64,000 nt of DNA from Pararobbsia silviterrae (GTDB lineage Bacteria > Pseudomonadota > Gammaproteobacteria > Burkholderiales > Burkholderiaceae). A program made the position numbers and the translations under genes. Under the pieces are notes generated by a model. That model was given only the letters and a program-made list of their open reading frames with translations, searched no databases and had not been told where the DNA came from. Where the stretch lies: the NCBI RefSeq assembly GCF_003628125.1, contig NZ_RBZU01000009.1, positions 1 to 64,000 on the forward strand. The letters are read 5' to 3'. Below, piece after piece: positions 45,401-54,209 of this stretch (position 1 is the first letter of the stretch; each line of letters opens with the position of its first letter).

Positions 45401-45761
45401 CATCGCGCTCACGGAACTTGATCTCGCAAAGACTGGGCTGACGCGCATCGAAAAGGGACTCGGGTACAGGGTGGGGCTTGCGAAGCTCGATCTGTCCAAC
45501 AACGTCGCGCTCGATACGCTCGCCGCCGATATCGCCACGCTCAAGCAGCTCGGCACGCTCAATCTGTCGCGTTGCGGCTTTCGCCATATTCCGGCGGCGC
45601 TCGGCGAAATGAATTCGGGAACGTGCGTCACGATGTATGACAATCCGCTACCGTCCTTGATTTTCCGGAATGCGAGAATATGGCCCCTGCGCGGCGGTGC
45701 GATGATCGTCGTCGCCGGGCCCGAACTGGGCTATACCCTGCCCGGCGACGTTGCGCCTTGA
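42489..45761 (+). CDS. Large leucine-rich-repeat protein, effector-like
   Basis: This encodes 1090 residues. No signal peptide is present; the N-terminus is polar and Ser/Arg/His-rich (HASSLSHRRAVSRRHAHASR), as in type III effectors. Residues ~100-480 are unrecognised and helical. Around 535-590, GKHYLSVQGRFYFVKRNAGR and IRFDTATQRWRLDATRG resemble the module found beside dermonecrotic-toxin/NEL-type LRR proteins. About eleven leucine-rich repeats of ~23 residues occupy ~737-1050 (LRTLTLDRNRIERVPDVFAR, LESLDLSDNIIERISDRIQD). No NEL ubiquitin-ligase Cys domain follows; the protein ends soon after the LRRs. The 5' part has higher GC than the LRR part, suggesting a mosaic gene. It is inserted between two NO-detoxification globin genes. 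Confidence 0.75.
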   Translation: MPPIDPHASSLSHRRAVSRRHAHASRAVHPNPAESEIARRDRDRDSAPHGFGVSRVTRVSDAARGESPIAVRSGAPMPSIDEVMRTHGTRVQWDVPDVAESQFEPRLRLTALGALMSVVAHAGPRLAWCADDVVDTQEVQDGLVHVQGTETDEGAASVRFVGPRSHGTRHAEVNPRYRREARIADARREAQRVCVHGDAQAEQADRGMREFGDVLASHVLPSNAAYRKGPPVAALLELQRVMTATDAESICARIDIARGIAQALDPAQARASDDIDPTTRHKLVSDVLEMAVFGRVAASPLELANGALRDAARARLTVGKTRELVQKRVLGRIGARSELAQWITRVTLEQRQPLLLRDACASVVIGSPQWVDLQIGFDLMRARGTLTDETTNARLVSLARSVDAAVRRGDRHGGDAPVAPHVAMLYAIYAQGGKAKAVVSRDAASALLVKMIDARRRADRGVVRDRRDDGRHDVRHEGRHEGRHRIDETHARASARSPRGEAAVLDLAGALKRFEVAAPAGYVEGVAELPGILQVEGKHYLSVQGRFYFVKRNAGRWSVCIEHEPSKPGVPIRFDTATQRWRLDATRGLPGGMERAPLAAEAPERAAMREWAIERHVDFAQYAEIDRQIVARTPTLDLRCVGIVDMPAFVDACPWVQTLVVSPAHMDEFIVGVVGTARIKTLRIVDGQSSMIQVVPRGLGIGGGAIVIPGSLDALEIEGAGRLTFVHLSERRIHTLRVRHAPGLAYIRASACALARVDIDGADRLSRLELVDNALSAESFETLVAPRLRTLTLDRNRIERVPDVFARCPRLQTVSLASNLLGTLDSVAPLEGLTYLNASHNALSAIPERFASAATLRTFLLAGNAIRVVDDAIQAFSRLESLDLSDNIIERISDRIQDCAGLRTLELDANPLRSVPAAIQFLHRLSKLSMRDCGLDALPRFVGALDALRTLRLAENPFGGVPAVLREASGFIALTELDLAKTGLTRIEKGLGYRVGLAKLDLSNNVALDTLAADIATLKQLGTLNLSRCGFRHIPAALGEMNSGTCVTMYDNPLPSLIFRNARIWPLRGGAMIVVAGPELGYTLPGDVAP
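43899..43938. repeat. In-frame 12-bp repeat inside the LRR gene
   Basis: Units CGGCACGATGTG, CGGCATGAGGGG (twice) and CGGCACC encode RHDVRHEGRHEGRHR, a charged loop between the helical part and the toxin-like module. Confidence 0.85.
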
Positions 45762-45803
45762 ATGCGCGCCGCTCGAGCATGACATCTTGATGGAGAACGC
45801 CGC

Positions 45804-46208
45804 ATGATCGCGATGCCCGATCTATGCACCGAGGAAGAAGTCCGCTATCTCGTGCATACGTTTTACGCGAAGGTCCACGAAGACGCGGACCTCGCGCCGA
45901 TTTTCAATGCGCACGTCAAGGATTGGGACGCGCATCTCGCGAAGATGGTCGACTTCTGGTCGTCGACCCTGCGCGGCACGGCGCGCTATCGCGGTACGCC
46001 GATGCCCAAGCACGCGCAATTGCCGAAGCTCAATCCGGATCTGTTCAAGCGCTGGCTCGAATTGTTCCATCGGACGACACACACGCTCGACAACGCGCGC
46101 ATGCGCGAGCGCGCCGACATGCTCGCGCCGCGCATCGCCGAGAGCCTCTGGTACGGGTATCAGATGTACAACGATCCGGCGAACCTGCCGGGCCGGCTTG
46201 AGCCCTGA
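45804..46208 (+). CDS. Group III truncated hemoglobin
   Basis: This encodes 134 residues from ATG 45804 (TGGAGAACG upstream). Helix pattern and motifs match TrHbIII/Ctb-type globins: EEEVRYLVHTFYAKVHEDAD, LAPIFNAHVKDWDAHLAKMV, DFWSSTLRGTARYRG, and PKHAQLPKLNPDLFKRWLEL, where H70 is the likely proximal His. An aromatic end, ESLWYGYQMY, follows. Members bind O2/NO and aid nitrosative-stress defence. With norR and hmp it suggests a NO-detoxification neighbourhood, although the LRR gene lies between. Confidence 0.9.
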   Translation: MIAMPDLCTEEEVRYLVHTFYAKVHEDADLAPIFNAHVKDWDAHLAKMVDFWSSTLRGTARYRGTPMPKHAQLPKLNPDLFKRWLELFHRTTHTLDNARMRERADMLAPRIAESLWYGYQMYNDPANLPGRLEP

Positions 46209-46378
46209 GGCCTGAATCTTGAGCCCTGACTCTTGAGCGCGATACGCGACTGTACTGGTCGCGGCGTATCGAGTTGTCTATGGCCTCCGGGATGCGACAC
46301 GCGATGAAATGCACCTCTCGCACTCGATGCGCAAGCGTCTCGATCTTCAGTCCCATTCTCAGGATCTCAGGAGCCCCG

Positions 46379-47209
46379 GTGAATTCCTACGCATTCAAAC
46401 AACTCGACGTGTTCTCGAACGCGGCGCTCAAGGGCAATCCGCTTGCCGTCGTGCTCGGCGCCGACGCGCTGACCGATGCGCAGATGGCCGCGTTCGCGAA
46501 CTGGACGAACCTCAGCGAAACGACGTTCGTGCTCAAGCCGACCACGCCCGAGGCCGACTATCGCGTGCGGATCTTCACGACGCGGCAGGAACTGCCCTTC
46601 GCGGGCCATCCGACGCTCGGCACCTGCCATGCATGGCTCGAAGCGGGCGGCCAGGCGAAAGGCGAATACATCGTGCAGGAGTGCGGCGTCGGGCTCGTGC
46701 GGATCCGTCGCGATCAGGCGCGTCTGGCGTTTGCCGCGCCGCCGCTGGTGCGCACGGGCGAACCCGCGCCCGAGCTCGTCGAGCGGATCCGCGCGGGGCT
46801 CGGTCTGCCGCCTGAGGCCGTGGTCGCCGCGCAATGGGTCGACAACGGACCGGGGTGGGTCGCGTTGTTACTCGACGACCGGGCGCGCGTGCTGGCGATC
46901 CGGCCGGACGACAGCCGGCTCGCCGGTCTCAAGGTCGGCGTCGTCGCGCCCTGGAAGGACGGCGAGGCCGACTTCGAAGTGCGCGCCTTTATCGCGGGCG
47001 AGGGCATGGCCGAAGACCCGGTGACCGGCAGCCTCAACGCGAGTCTCGCGCAGTGGTTGATCGGGAGCGGCCGCGCGCCCGCGCGCTATGTCGCGAGCCA
47101 GGGCACGGCCTTGGGCCGCGCGGGACGCGTATCGATCGAACGGATCGGCGACGACATCTGGGTCGGCGGACACGCGCTCACCTGCATCGACGGCCGCGTG
47201 ACGCTCTAG
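46379..47209 (+). CDS. PhzF family isomerase/epimerase-like protein
   Basis: This encodes 276 residues from GTG 46379 with AGGAG 5 nt upstream; the frame continues upward from there without similarity. The double hot-dog-like PhzF fold starts NSYAFKQLDVFSNAALKGNP with the general-acid/base Glu47 in NWTNLSETTFVLKP. Conserved RIFTTRQELPFAGHPTLGT and GEGMAEDPVTGSLNASLAQW segments are present. No phenazine genes are near, so it is one of the many housekeeping PhzF paralogues of unknown substrate. It converges on the ferredoxin gene. Confidence 0.92.
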   Translation: MNSYAFKQLDVFSNAALKGNPLAVVLGADALTDAQMAAFANWTNLSETTFVLKPTTPEADYRVRIFTTRQELPFAGHPTLGTCHAWLEAGGQAKGEYIVQECGVGLVRIRRDQARLAFAAPPLVRTGEPAPELVERIRAGLGLPPEAVVAAQWVDNGPGWVALLLDDRARVLAIRPDDSRLAGLKVGVVAPWKDGEADFEVRAFIAGEGMAEDPVTGSLNASLAQWLIGSGRAPARYVASQGTALGRAGRVSIERIGDDIWVGGHALTCIDGRVTL

Positions 47210-47226
47210 TCGCGCGGCCGTCGGGC

Positions 47227-47586
47227 TCAAAATCGCCGCGCGCGTTTTTTGGCTTGTTCGAGCAGCAGATCGATCTCGGATTTGAGGCGCGCATACGGCA
47301 CGTCGAGCACGAGGGCCGACTCGGCCGCGGCGACACACGGCAGGATCCAGCCGTCGTCGCTTTCGTCGGTCGTGATGCCGGGCCATTCGATCGTGTAGCG
47401 CACCGCGCCGCTCGCGAGCTTGCACAGGCAGGTCCGGCACGTGCCGTTGCGGCATGAACTCGGCAGCAGATAGCCTGCCGCGCGCGCGGCGTCGAGCACG
47501 GTCTCGTCGGCGCGCGCGTCGAATGCCCAGCCGGCGGGCTCGATGCGGATGGGGAACACGACAGGGGGCTTCGACATGCCCGGCAT
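47227..47586 (-). CDS. 2Fe-2S ferredoxin (plant type)
   Basis: This encodes 119 residues from ATG 47586 (ATG 47577 also possible). The cluster ligands are in LPSSCRNGTCRTCLCKLASG (C-x4-C-x2-C) plus a later Cys in DGWILPCVAA, the plant-type fold (PF00111). A Lys/Arg-rich tail (QAKKRARRF) ends it. It begins 16 bp after the FdhF/YdeP-type oxidoreductase, so the ferredoxin is probably its electron partner. No signal peptide is present. Confidence 0.9.
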   Translation of the reverse strand: MPGMSKPPVVFPIRIEPAGWAFDARADETVLDAARAAGYLLPSSCRNGTCRTCLCKLASGAVRYTIEWPGITTDESDDGWILPCVAAAESALVLDVPYARLKSEIDLLLEQAKKRARRF

Positions 47587-47602
47587 TGTGCCCGATCGCC
47601 GC

Positions 47603-49939
47603 TTAGTCGGGGAAATAGGGCTGTTCGACCGGCGCGTCCGATGTCGCGTCGAGCAGCACCGGTATCGACTTCGATGAGGGCGTGCCCGCGCCGATCGCGA
47701 TGCTTTCGAGCGGAATCAAAGGATTCGTCTCGGGGTAATACGCGCCCAGACAGCCGCGCGGAATGTCGTATTCGACGAGCCGGAAGCGCGCGGCGCGGCG
47801 CTCGATGCCGTCGTCCCAGACGCTCGTGAGATCGACCCAGTCGCCGTCCTTGAAGCCGAGCATCGCGATATCGTCGCGATGCGCGAACACGACGCGCCGC
47901 TGGCCGAACACGCCGCGATAGCGATCGTCCTGGCCGTAGATCGTCGTGTTGTACTGATCGTGCGAGCGCGTGGTCATCAGCGTCATGAGCCGTTGGCCGT
48001 GCCGTGCGCGCGCGCGATGGATCGGCGTATCGCGATCGACGGCATGCGCGATGAACGCGGCCTTGCCGCTCGCGGTTTTCCAGACGCGCTCGCGCGACGC
48101 GACCCCGAGATGAAAGCCGCCCGGATGCGCGACGCGCGCGTTGAAATCCTCGAAGCCGTCGATGACCTGCGCGATCGCGTCGCGAATCGTCGCATAGTCG
48201 TCGATATAGCCACGCCAGTCGGCGGTGCCGGGGCCGAGCGTGGCTTGCGCCATGAGCGCGACGATCGCGATTTCGGACAGCAGATTCGGCGAGGCCGGCT
48301 TGTTCATCCCGTACGACAGATGGACCATGCTCATCGAATCCTCGACCGTCACGCCTTGCGCGACGCCGTTCTGCATATCGATCTCGGTGCGGCCGAGCGT
48401 CGGCAGGATCAGCGCGTCGCGGCCGTGGACCAGATGGCTGCGGTTGAGCTTCGTCGTTACATGCACGGTCAGCGCGCACGATTCGAGCGCGGCCCACGTA
48501 CGCGGCGTATCGGGCGTCGCGATCGCGAAGTTGCCGCCAAGCCCGATAAAGACTTTGACCTTGCGATCGAGCATTGCCTGGATCGTCTCGACGACGTCAT
48601 AGCCGTGCGCGCGCGGCGGCTCGAACGCGAAGACCCGACCGAGGCGGTCGAGGAATGCCGCGGCCGGCTTCTCCTCGATACCCATCGTGCGGTCGCCCTG
48701 GACGTTCGAGTGGCCGCGGACCGGGCACAGACCCGCGCCGGGCCGGCCGATATTGCCGCGCATCATCATGAGATTCGACAACATCTGGATCGTCGCGACC
48801 GCATGGCGATGCTGCGTGAGCCCCATGCCCCACGTCGCGATCACACGCTCGCCGTTTACGTAGATCGTGCTCAGGCGCTCGATGTCTTCGCGCGAGACGC
48901 CCGATTCGTCGACGAGCACGGTCCAGTCCTCGGCGCGCAGATCGGCCGCGAAGGCGTCGAATCCGGTCGTATGCGCGTCGATGAAGGCGACGTCGAGCAC
49001 GCGCGGCGTGCCGCGCTCGAGGGCCGCGTCGTCGAGTTCGAGCACGCGTTTCGCGACGGCCTTGATCAGTGCGAAGTCGCCGCCGAGCGTCGGCCGGATA
49101 AACACCGAGCTGATCGGCGTGCTGCCCATCGTGAGCATCTCGGCCGGGTGCGACGGGCTCGCGAAGCGTTCGAGTCCGCGCTCGCGCAGCGGATTGATCG
49201 AGACGATCGTCGCGCCGCGCCGCGATACTTCACGCAGTTCGCCGAGCATGCGGGGGTGATTGGTGGCGGGGTTCTGGCCGAAGATCAGCAGGGTGTCGCA
49301 CTGCGTGAAATCGTCGAGCGTCACGGTGCCTTTGCCGATGCCGACCGTCTTCGGCAAGCCGCGGCTCGTCGGCTCGTGACACATGTTCGAGCAATCGGGG
49401 AAGTTGTTCGTGCCGAACATCCGCACGAACAACTGGTACAGAAACGCAGCCTCGTTGCTCGCGCGTCCCGACGTGTAGAACGCGGCCTCGTTCGGATCGT
49501 CGAGCGCGCGCAGATGGGTCGCGATCATCGCGAACGCGTCGTCCCAACTGATCGGCAAATAGGTGTCGCTCGCGGCCGAGTAGACCATCGGATCGGTCAG
49601 CCGGCCATAGGCTTCGAGCGTGTAGTCGGACTCGCGCATGAGGTCGGCGACCGTGCGCTGCGCAAAGAATTCGGGCGTCGCGCGCTTGCTCGTCGATTCG
49701 GCCGCGACGGCCTTGACGCCGTTCTCGCAGAACTCGAACGTCGACGTATGCGCGCGATCGGGCCACGCGCAGCCGGGGCAATCGAAGCCGTCGGGCTGGT
49801 TCTGCTTGAGCAGCGTCCGATAGTTGCCGCCCGGTACGCGTTCTCGAATCAGATTGACCGCGACTTGCTTGAGGGCGCCCCAGCCCGCGGCCGGATGCGT
49901 ATAGGGTTCGATGCGTGCGTCGTATTTATTCTTGGACAT
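47603..49939 (-). CDS. FdhF/YdeP family molybdopterin oxidoreductase
   Basis: This encodes 778 residues from ATG 49939 (MSKNKYDARIEPYTHPAAGW). The N-terminal FDCPGCAWPDRAHTSTFEFC gives a reduced Cys set, not the full 4Fe-4S pattern of classic formate dehydrogenases. The molybdopterin domain has YTSGRASNEAAFLYQLFVRM, FPDCSNMCHEPTSRGLPKTV with the likely Mo-ligand region, LLIFGQNPATNHPRML and VRGHSNVQGDRTMGIEEKPA. The C-terminal dinucleotide-binding lobe has MTTRSHDQYNTTIYGQDDRY. YdeP-type proteins are linked to acid resistance or formate-like oxidation; the substrate is unknown. It forms an operon with the ferredoxin. Confidence 0.9.
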   Translation of the reverse strand: MSKNKYDARIEPYTHPAAGWGALKQVAVNLIRERVPGGNYRTLLKQNQPDGFDCPGCAWPDRAHTSTFEFCENGVKAVAAESTSKRATPEFFAQRTVADLMRESDYTLEAYGRLTDPMVYSAASDTYLPISWDDAFAMIATHLRALDDPNEAAFYTSGRASNEAAFLYQLFVRMFGTNNFPDCSNMCHEPTSRGLPKTVGIGKGTVTLDDFTQCDTLLIFGQNPATNHPRMLGELREVSRRGATIVSINPLRERGLERFASPSHPAEMLTMGSTPISSVFIRPTLGGDFALIKAVAKRVLELDDAALERGTPRVLDVAFIDAHTTGFDAFAADLRAEDWTVLVDESGVSREDIERLSTIYVNGERVIATWGMGLTQHRHAVATIQMLSNLMMMRGNIGRPGAGLCPVRGHSNVQGDRTMGIEEKPAAAFLDRLGRVFAFEPPRAHGYDVVETIQAMLDRKVKVFIGLGGNFAIATPDTPRTWAALESCALTVHVTTKLNRSHLVHGRDALILPTLGRTEIDMQNGVAQGVTVEDSMSMVHLSYGMNKPASPNLLSEIAIVALMAQATLGPGTADWRGYIDDYATIRDAIAQVIDGFEDFNARVAHPGGFHLGVASRERVWKTASGKAAFIAHAVDRDTPIHRARARHGQRLMTLMTTRSHDQYNTTIYGQDDRYRGVFGQRRVVFAHRDDIAMLGFKDGDWVDLTSVWDDGIERRAARFRLVEYDIPRGCLGAYYPETNPLIPLESIAIGAGTPSSKSIPVLLDATSDAPVEQPYFPD

Positions 49940-50460
49940 GAACGGCTTGAAGTTTCATGGGCATGGCGCGCGTGATGTTCCGGATGACGAAGCAATCGGC
50001 GACGGACGGAATTCGACGCATGGATTCGAGTTTCGAGCTTAAGCGAGTGGTCCGTTCAAAAGGAGCACAGCCGTCGCGGGGTCGTGAGAGCACAGTTTGC
50101 GGTTCCCCGGCGCGTACGGGAAGCGGCCGCACGATGGCCGCAAGACGGGCCGGCAGGCCTGGTCGGTGCGTCCGCAGGCTGCCGATCCGTATTAAACGCG
50201 GATTTCGGCTTGCGCGGGGTTTCAATCCGCGGAAAATCCCGACCATCGCAATTCATGATGTATTCGGGTGGCAAGTTGTTTATCTGAATCATTCGCATGT
50301 TTCGTAAAGAAAATGCAGATTTCTTTCATTTTTCTGCATGCCGGTCGATTTTCCAGGCATCGAATGAGTATATATACAGGGTAATTACGTACGCAGTGAG
50401 ACTCCATTTCACGCGTTTCATGCCGTAAATAGGGTTTGATATTCCTGTTCACGCGCGCGC
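49940..50460. other. 521-bp intergenic region between divergent genes
   Basis: No gene is supported; short open frames lack ribosome binding sites and motifs. The half next to the GGDEF/EAL gene (50260-50450) is markedly AT-rich (GTATATATACAGG at 50370-50382), so it probably holds promoters for either side. Nothing else was recognised. Confidence 0.5.
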
Positions 50461-52902
50461 GTGACGCATCCCACATCGTCCATGCGGCTATCGGAAAAAA
50501 TTGCACGACGCACCAAGGCGCAGGGGAGGTCGGGTTGGGTCTATGTGCTGACCCTGATCTTTCTCGCGTCGGTCTTCGATGCGAGTGTCGCTTACTTCTG
50601 CATCAAATCCGAGCGCCGCTCGCAATCCGAACTCGTCCAGACGGCGGCCGCCAAACAAGCGCTTGAATCGCTGCAGGACGCATTGCTGCAAGTCAACGCC
50701 GCCGTGTCGTCCGGCATGGCGTCGCCGGTCGTGATCGGCGAGCATGCGCTCGAACTCACGCGCTACGCCGATGCGCGTCGCGCGCTCGACACGCTGTCGA
50801 CGATCGAACCCGCGAGCCGCGCGGTCACGCGCGACGGTCTGAGCCTGCGCGACCTCACGGCGCAGTACCTCGAATCGGCGCGGCTCACGCTCGACCAGTG
50901 GCGTGGCTCCGAAAAGGTTTCGAATGGCGGCGGTGTCGGTCTGATGGCGCTCAACGTGCGCCTGAACGCCGTGCTTTCCGAAATCGCGGTCGAACGCAAT
51001 ATCGAAGCCGATCGCGTGACGCGCGCAATGAATCGCGTGTTCGGCTGGTCGTATTGGGTTGTCGGTATCCTGCTCGGTTCAGTGATCCTGACGAATCTCG
51101 TGCTGCTCGCGCTGTTTTCGCGCCTCGTCGCGACGCGCGCATCCGAGCGTCATGCGATGAATACGCTCGCGATGTCCGATCGGGAACTGCGGCTGCTGAG
51201 CCAGGCGATCGACGATACGCCGAACGGCGTGCTGATCAGCCGCGCCGAAGACGGCGTCGAGATCATCGAATACGCGAATCCGGCGGTCACGTCGATGCTC
51301 GGCTATTCGAACGGCGAGTTGATCGGCATGCGCGGCGATCGGCTCGCCGATCCGGACGACGTCGCGGGCATGCGCGAAGCGCTCGAACAAACCGGCCGCT
51401 ATCAGGGGCTCGTGCATCTGCGCGCGCGCTCGGGCGCGACCGTCGGCGTGCAGTTGTGCATCTCGGCGGTCGTCGAGGGCGTCGCGAACCCGATGCATTA
51501 CGTGATCGTGCTCAACGACGTCAGCGAACTGCTCGCGTCGCGCGAGCGTCTGCGTCTGCAGGCGTCGGTCGATATGCTGACGCTGCTGCCGAATCGCAAC
51601 GGACTCGTCGAGCGTCTCGAAGCGATGCTCGCCGATGCGGCCGAGTCGGGCGCGTCGTGCGCCGTGCTGTTCGTCGATCTCGACCATTTCAAGTACATCA
51701 ACGACACGCTCGGCCACGCGACGGGCGATGCGGTGCTGCGCGAAGTCTCGAAGCGCTTGCGCGAACGTCTGCCGCGCGACGTCATGATCGCGCGCTACGG
51801 CGGCGACGAGTTCGTGATCGCCGCGCTCGACTACGATGCGCTGCGCGTCGAAGCGCTCTGCCGCAACGTGCTCAGCGCCGTATCGGAGCCCGTGTTCAGC
51901 GGTTCGACCGAACTTCAAGTCGATTGCAGCATCGGCGTCGCGCTGTGCCCGCTGCATGCGCGTTCGGCATCCGACCTGTTGCGCTGCGCCGACGCCGCGA
52001 TGTATCTCGCGAAGGCCGACGGCCGGAATTGCTCGCGCGTGTTCGAACCGTCGCTGGGCCGCGAGATCGAGGCGCGTCTCGGCATGTCGAACAAGCTGCG
52101 CCGCGCGCTCGCCGACAACGAGCTCTATCTCGTCTATCAGCCTCAGTATTCGCTCGTCACGCACGAGCTGACCGGACTCGAAGCGCTCGTGCGCTGGCGC
52201 GACGGACAGGGCCGTCTGTTCATGCCCGGCGACTTCATCCCGATCGCCGAGCAGCACGGGCTGATCGGCCGGCTCGGCGAATACGTGCTCGACATGGCGC
52301 TCGCGCAGCTTGCCGCATGGCGCACGCAGGGCGTGCCGCTCGTCGCGGTGTCGGTCAACGTCGCCGCGCAGCAGTTCGCGAGCGGCGATTTCGTCGGCTT
52401 CGTGCTCGACGCGCTGCGCCGGCACGCGATCGGACCCGAATGGCTCGAACTCGAAATCACCGAAAGTTCGCTCGTGCAAAACACGATCCGTACGGTGTCG
52501 CAGCTCCAGACCTTGCGCCTGCACGGCATCCGGATCGCGATCGACGATTTCGGCACGGGGTATTCGAGCCTGTCGTATCTCGACACGTATGAAATCGACC
52601 GGCTCAAGATCGACCGCTCGTTTGTCAGCGAGCTCGAAACGCGCTCGTCGCGCGCGGGCATCGTGCGCGGCGTGATCCTGCTCGCGAAGGGGCTCGGCTA
52701 CGGCGTGGTCGCCGAGGGCGTCGAGACGCCGGGCCAGTTGGCGATCCTGCGCGAAAGCGGCTGCGGGTATGCGCAGGGGTATCTGCTGTCCAAGCCCGTG
52801 ATGCCCGAGCGCGCGGCCGAACTGCTGCGCTCGCCCGAGCGGCCGCCGCACGGCGATCCCATCCTGACCGAAGACACTCAACTGTTCCGCTTCGATGCGT
52901 GA
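50461..52902 (+). CDS. Membrane PAS-GGDEF-EAL cyclic-di-GMP protein
   Basis: This encodes 813 residues from GTG 50461 (ATG 50482 is an equally good start). TM1 is at ~26-47 (VYVLTLIFLASVFDASVAYF). A periplasmic helical domain of ~155 residues and TM2 (WSYWVVGILLGSVILTNLVL) follow. The PAS domain has DDTPNGVLISRAEDGVEIIE. GGDEF has an intact YGGDEFVIAALD active loop. EAL has GLEALVRWRDGQGRLFMPGD, ITESSLVQN and IDDFGTGYSSLSYLDTYEID, then VVAEGVETPGQ, all apparently intact. It can therefore in principle both make and degrade c-di-GMP. Confidence 0.92.
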   Translation: MTHPTSSMRLSEKIARRTKAQGRSGWVYVLTLIFLASVFDASVAYFCIKSERRSQSELVQTAAAKQALESLQDALLQVNAAVSSGMASPVVIGEHALELTRYADARRALDTLSTIEPASRAVTRDGLSLRDLTAQYLESARLTLDQWRGSEKVSNGGGVGLMALNVRLNAVLSEIAVERNIEADRVTRAMNRVFGWSYWVVGILLGSVILTNLVLLALFSRLVATRASERHAMNTLAMSDRELRLLSQAIDDTPNGVLISRAEDGVEIIEYANPAVTSMLGYSNGELIGMRGDRLADPDDVAGMREALEQTGRYQGLVHLRARSGATVGVQLCISAVVEGVANPMHYVIVLNDVSELLASRERLRLQASVDMLTLLPNRNGLVERLEAMLADAAESGASCAVLFVDLDHFKYINDTLGHATGDAVLREVSKRLRERLPRDVMIARYGGDEFVIAALDYDALRVEALCRNVLSAVSEPVFSGSTELQVDCSIGVALCPLHARSASDLLRCADAAMYLAKADGRNCSRVFEPSLGREIEARLGMSNKLRRALADNELYLVYQPQYSLVTHELTGLEALVRWRDGQGRLFMPGDFIPIAEQHGLIGRLGEYVLDMALAQLAAWRTQGVPLVAVSVNVAAQQFASGDFVGFVLDALRRHAIGPEWLELEITESSLVQNTIRTVSQLQTLRLHGIRIAIDDFGTGYSSLSYLDTYEIDRLKIDRSFVSELETRSSRAGIVRGVILLAKGLGYGVVAEGVETPGQLAILRESGCGYAQGYLLSKPVMPERAAELLRSPERPPHGDPILTEDTQLFRFDA

Positions 52903-52941
52903 GCGGGCGTCAGTCGTGCGTTGACGCGTCGTTCGACGTCC

Positions 52942-52980
52942 GCTCAGGCATCTGCTCAGGCATCTGCTCAGGCATCCGCT
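52942..52980. repeat. 12-bp tandem repeat (GCTCAGGCATCT), 3.25 units
   Basis: GCTCAGGCATCT occurs twice and GCTCAGGCATCC once, followed by GCT, in the space before astA. It has the same 12-bp period as several other tracts in this window. Confidence 0.92.
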
Positions 52981-53174
52981 TTGGCGCCCGTCATCGCCTC
53001 TGGTTTGACGGATGAGTCAATCAAGCCGATGCACAGTCTCGCCTCGATGCCTGCACCGGTTTTCGCACGCGTTCGGTCTCGCTTATCATTCCCCGAGTTT
53101 TGCCCCGCAACACGAGCGCGCCGCGGGCAGACCGGGACCGACGGTACCCCGTGCGACCGTGCAGGAGAGAAGCG

Positions 53175-54200
53175 ATGATGGTTGTTCGCAGCGTCCAGAC
53201 GCACGACCTCGAGTCCGTGCTGGCGCTCGCCAATGAGACGGGCCCCGGTTTGACGACGCTCAAACCCGATCGCGCCGCGCTCGCCGCGCGCATCGAGCGG
53301 GTCGTGCGAACGGCGCGCGGCGAGGCCGCCTTGTTCGAGCAGGGCTATCTGTTCGTCATGGAAGAGACGCAGACCGGCGAAGTCGTCGGCGTCTGCGGAC
53401 TCGAAGCGGCGGTCGGGCTCGAACTGCCTTTCTACAACTACCGTGTGAGCACGGCCGTCCATGCGAGCAAGGAGCTCAACGTCTGGTCGCGGACCTCGTT
53501 GCTGACGATCTCGTACGATCTGACCGGCTATGCCGAGCTGTGCTCGTTGTTTCTGAGTCCGCGCGCCCGCGCGCATGGCGCGGGCGGTTTGCTGTCGCGG
53601 TCGCGCTTCATGTTCATCGCGCAGTTTCGCGATCGTTTTCCCGAACGGATCTGCGCCGAGATGCGCGGTTATTTCGATGAGGAAGGCGAATCGCCGTTCT
53701 GGCGCGCGCTCGGCTCGCACTTCTACCAGATCGATTTCAATGCGGCCGACTACCTGAGCGCGCAAGGCAAGAAGGCCTTTATCGCCGAGCTCATGCCGCG
53801 GCATCCGGTCTATGTACGCCTGTTGCCCGAAGCGGCTCAGCAGGCGATCGGCGTCACGCACAAGGACACCTTGCCCGCGCGCCGCATGCTCGAGTCCGAG
53901 GGACTGCGCTATGAGAATCACGTCGATATCTTCGACGCGGGACCCGTGCTCGAATGCCATACGTCGGACCTGCGCACGGTTCGCGCGAGCCGGCGGGTTC
54001 GCGTCGCGCCTGTCGATCCGACCCTGCCGGTTCAGCGCTGCCTCGTCTCGAACGGGTCGATCGGCGATTTCCGCGTGATCGCGGCGACCGCGCGCGTCGA
54101 CGGCGCGGCGATCGACCTCGACGACGCGCAGCGCGCGGCGCTGCAGGTCACGGACGACGCGGCCGTGCGCGTGCTCGCGCAGTCCGTCCCTTCGACATAG
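53175..54200 (+). CDS. astA: Arginine N-succinyltransferase
   Basis: This encodes 341 residues from ATG 53175 with GGAGAG 7 nt upstream. It starts MMVVRSVQTHDLESVLALAN and carries LELPFYNYRVSTAVHASKEL, LTGYAELCSLFLSPRARAHG, FMFIAQFRDRFPERICAEMR and THKDTLPARRMLESEGLRYE, all strongly conserved in AstA/AruF. It transfers succinyl from succinyl-CoA to L-arginine, the first step of the ammonia-yielding AST pathway. astB follows after 9 bp; astC, astD and astE are not nearby. Confidence 0.95.
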   Translation: MMVVRSVQTHDLESVLALANETGPGLTTLKPDRAALAARIERVVRTARGEAALFEQGYLFVMEETQTGEVVGVCGLEAAVGLELPFYNYRVSTAVHASKELNVWSRTSLLTISYDLTGYAELCSLFLSPRARAHGAGGLLSRSRFMFIAQFRDRFPERICAEMRGYFDEEGESPFWRALGSHFYQIDFNAADYLSAQGKKAFIAELMPRHPVYVRLLPEAAQQAIGVTHKDTLPARRMLESEGLRYENHVDIFDAGPVLECHTSDLRTVRASRRVRVAPVDPTLPVQRCLVSNGSIGDFRVIAATARVDGAAIDLDDAQRAALQVTDDAAVRVLAQSVPST

Positions 54201-54209
54201 AGGTGGCCC

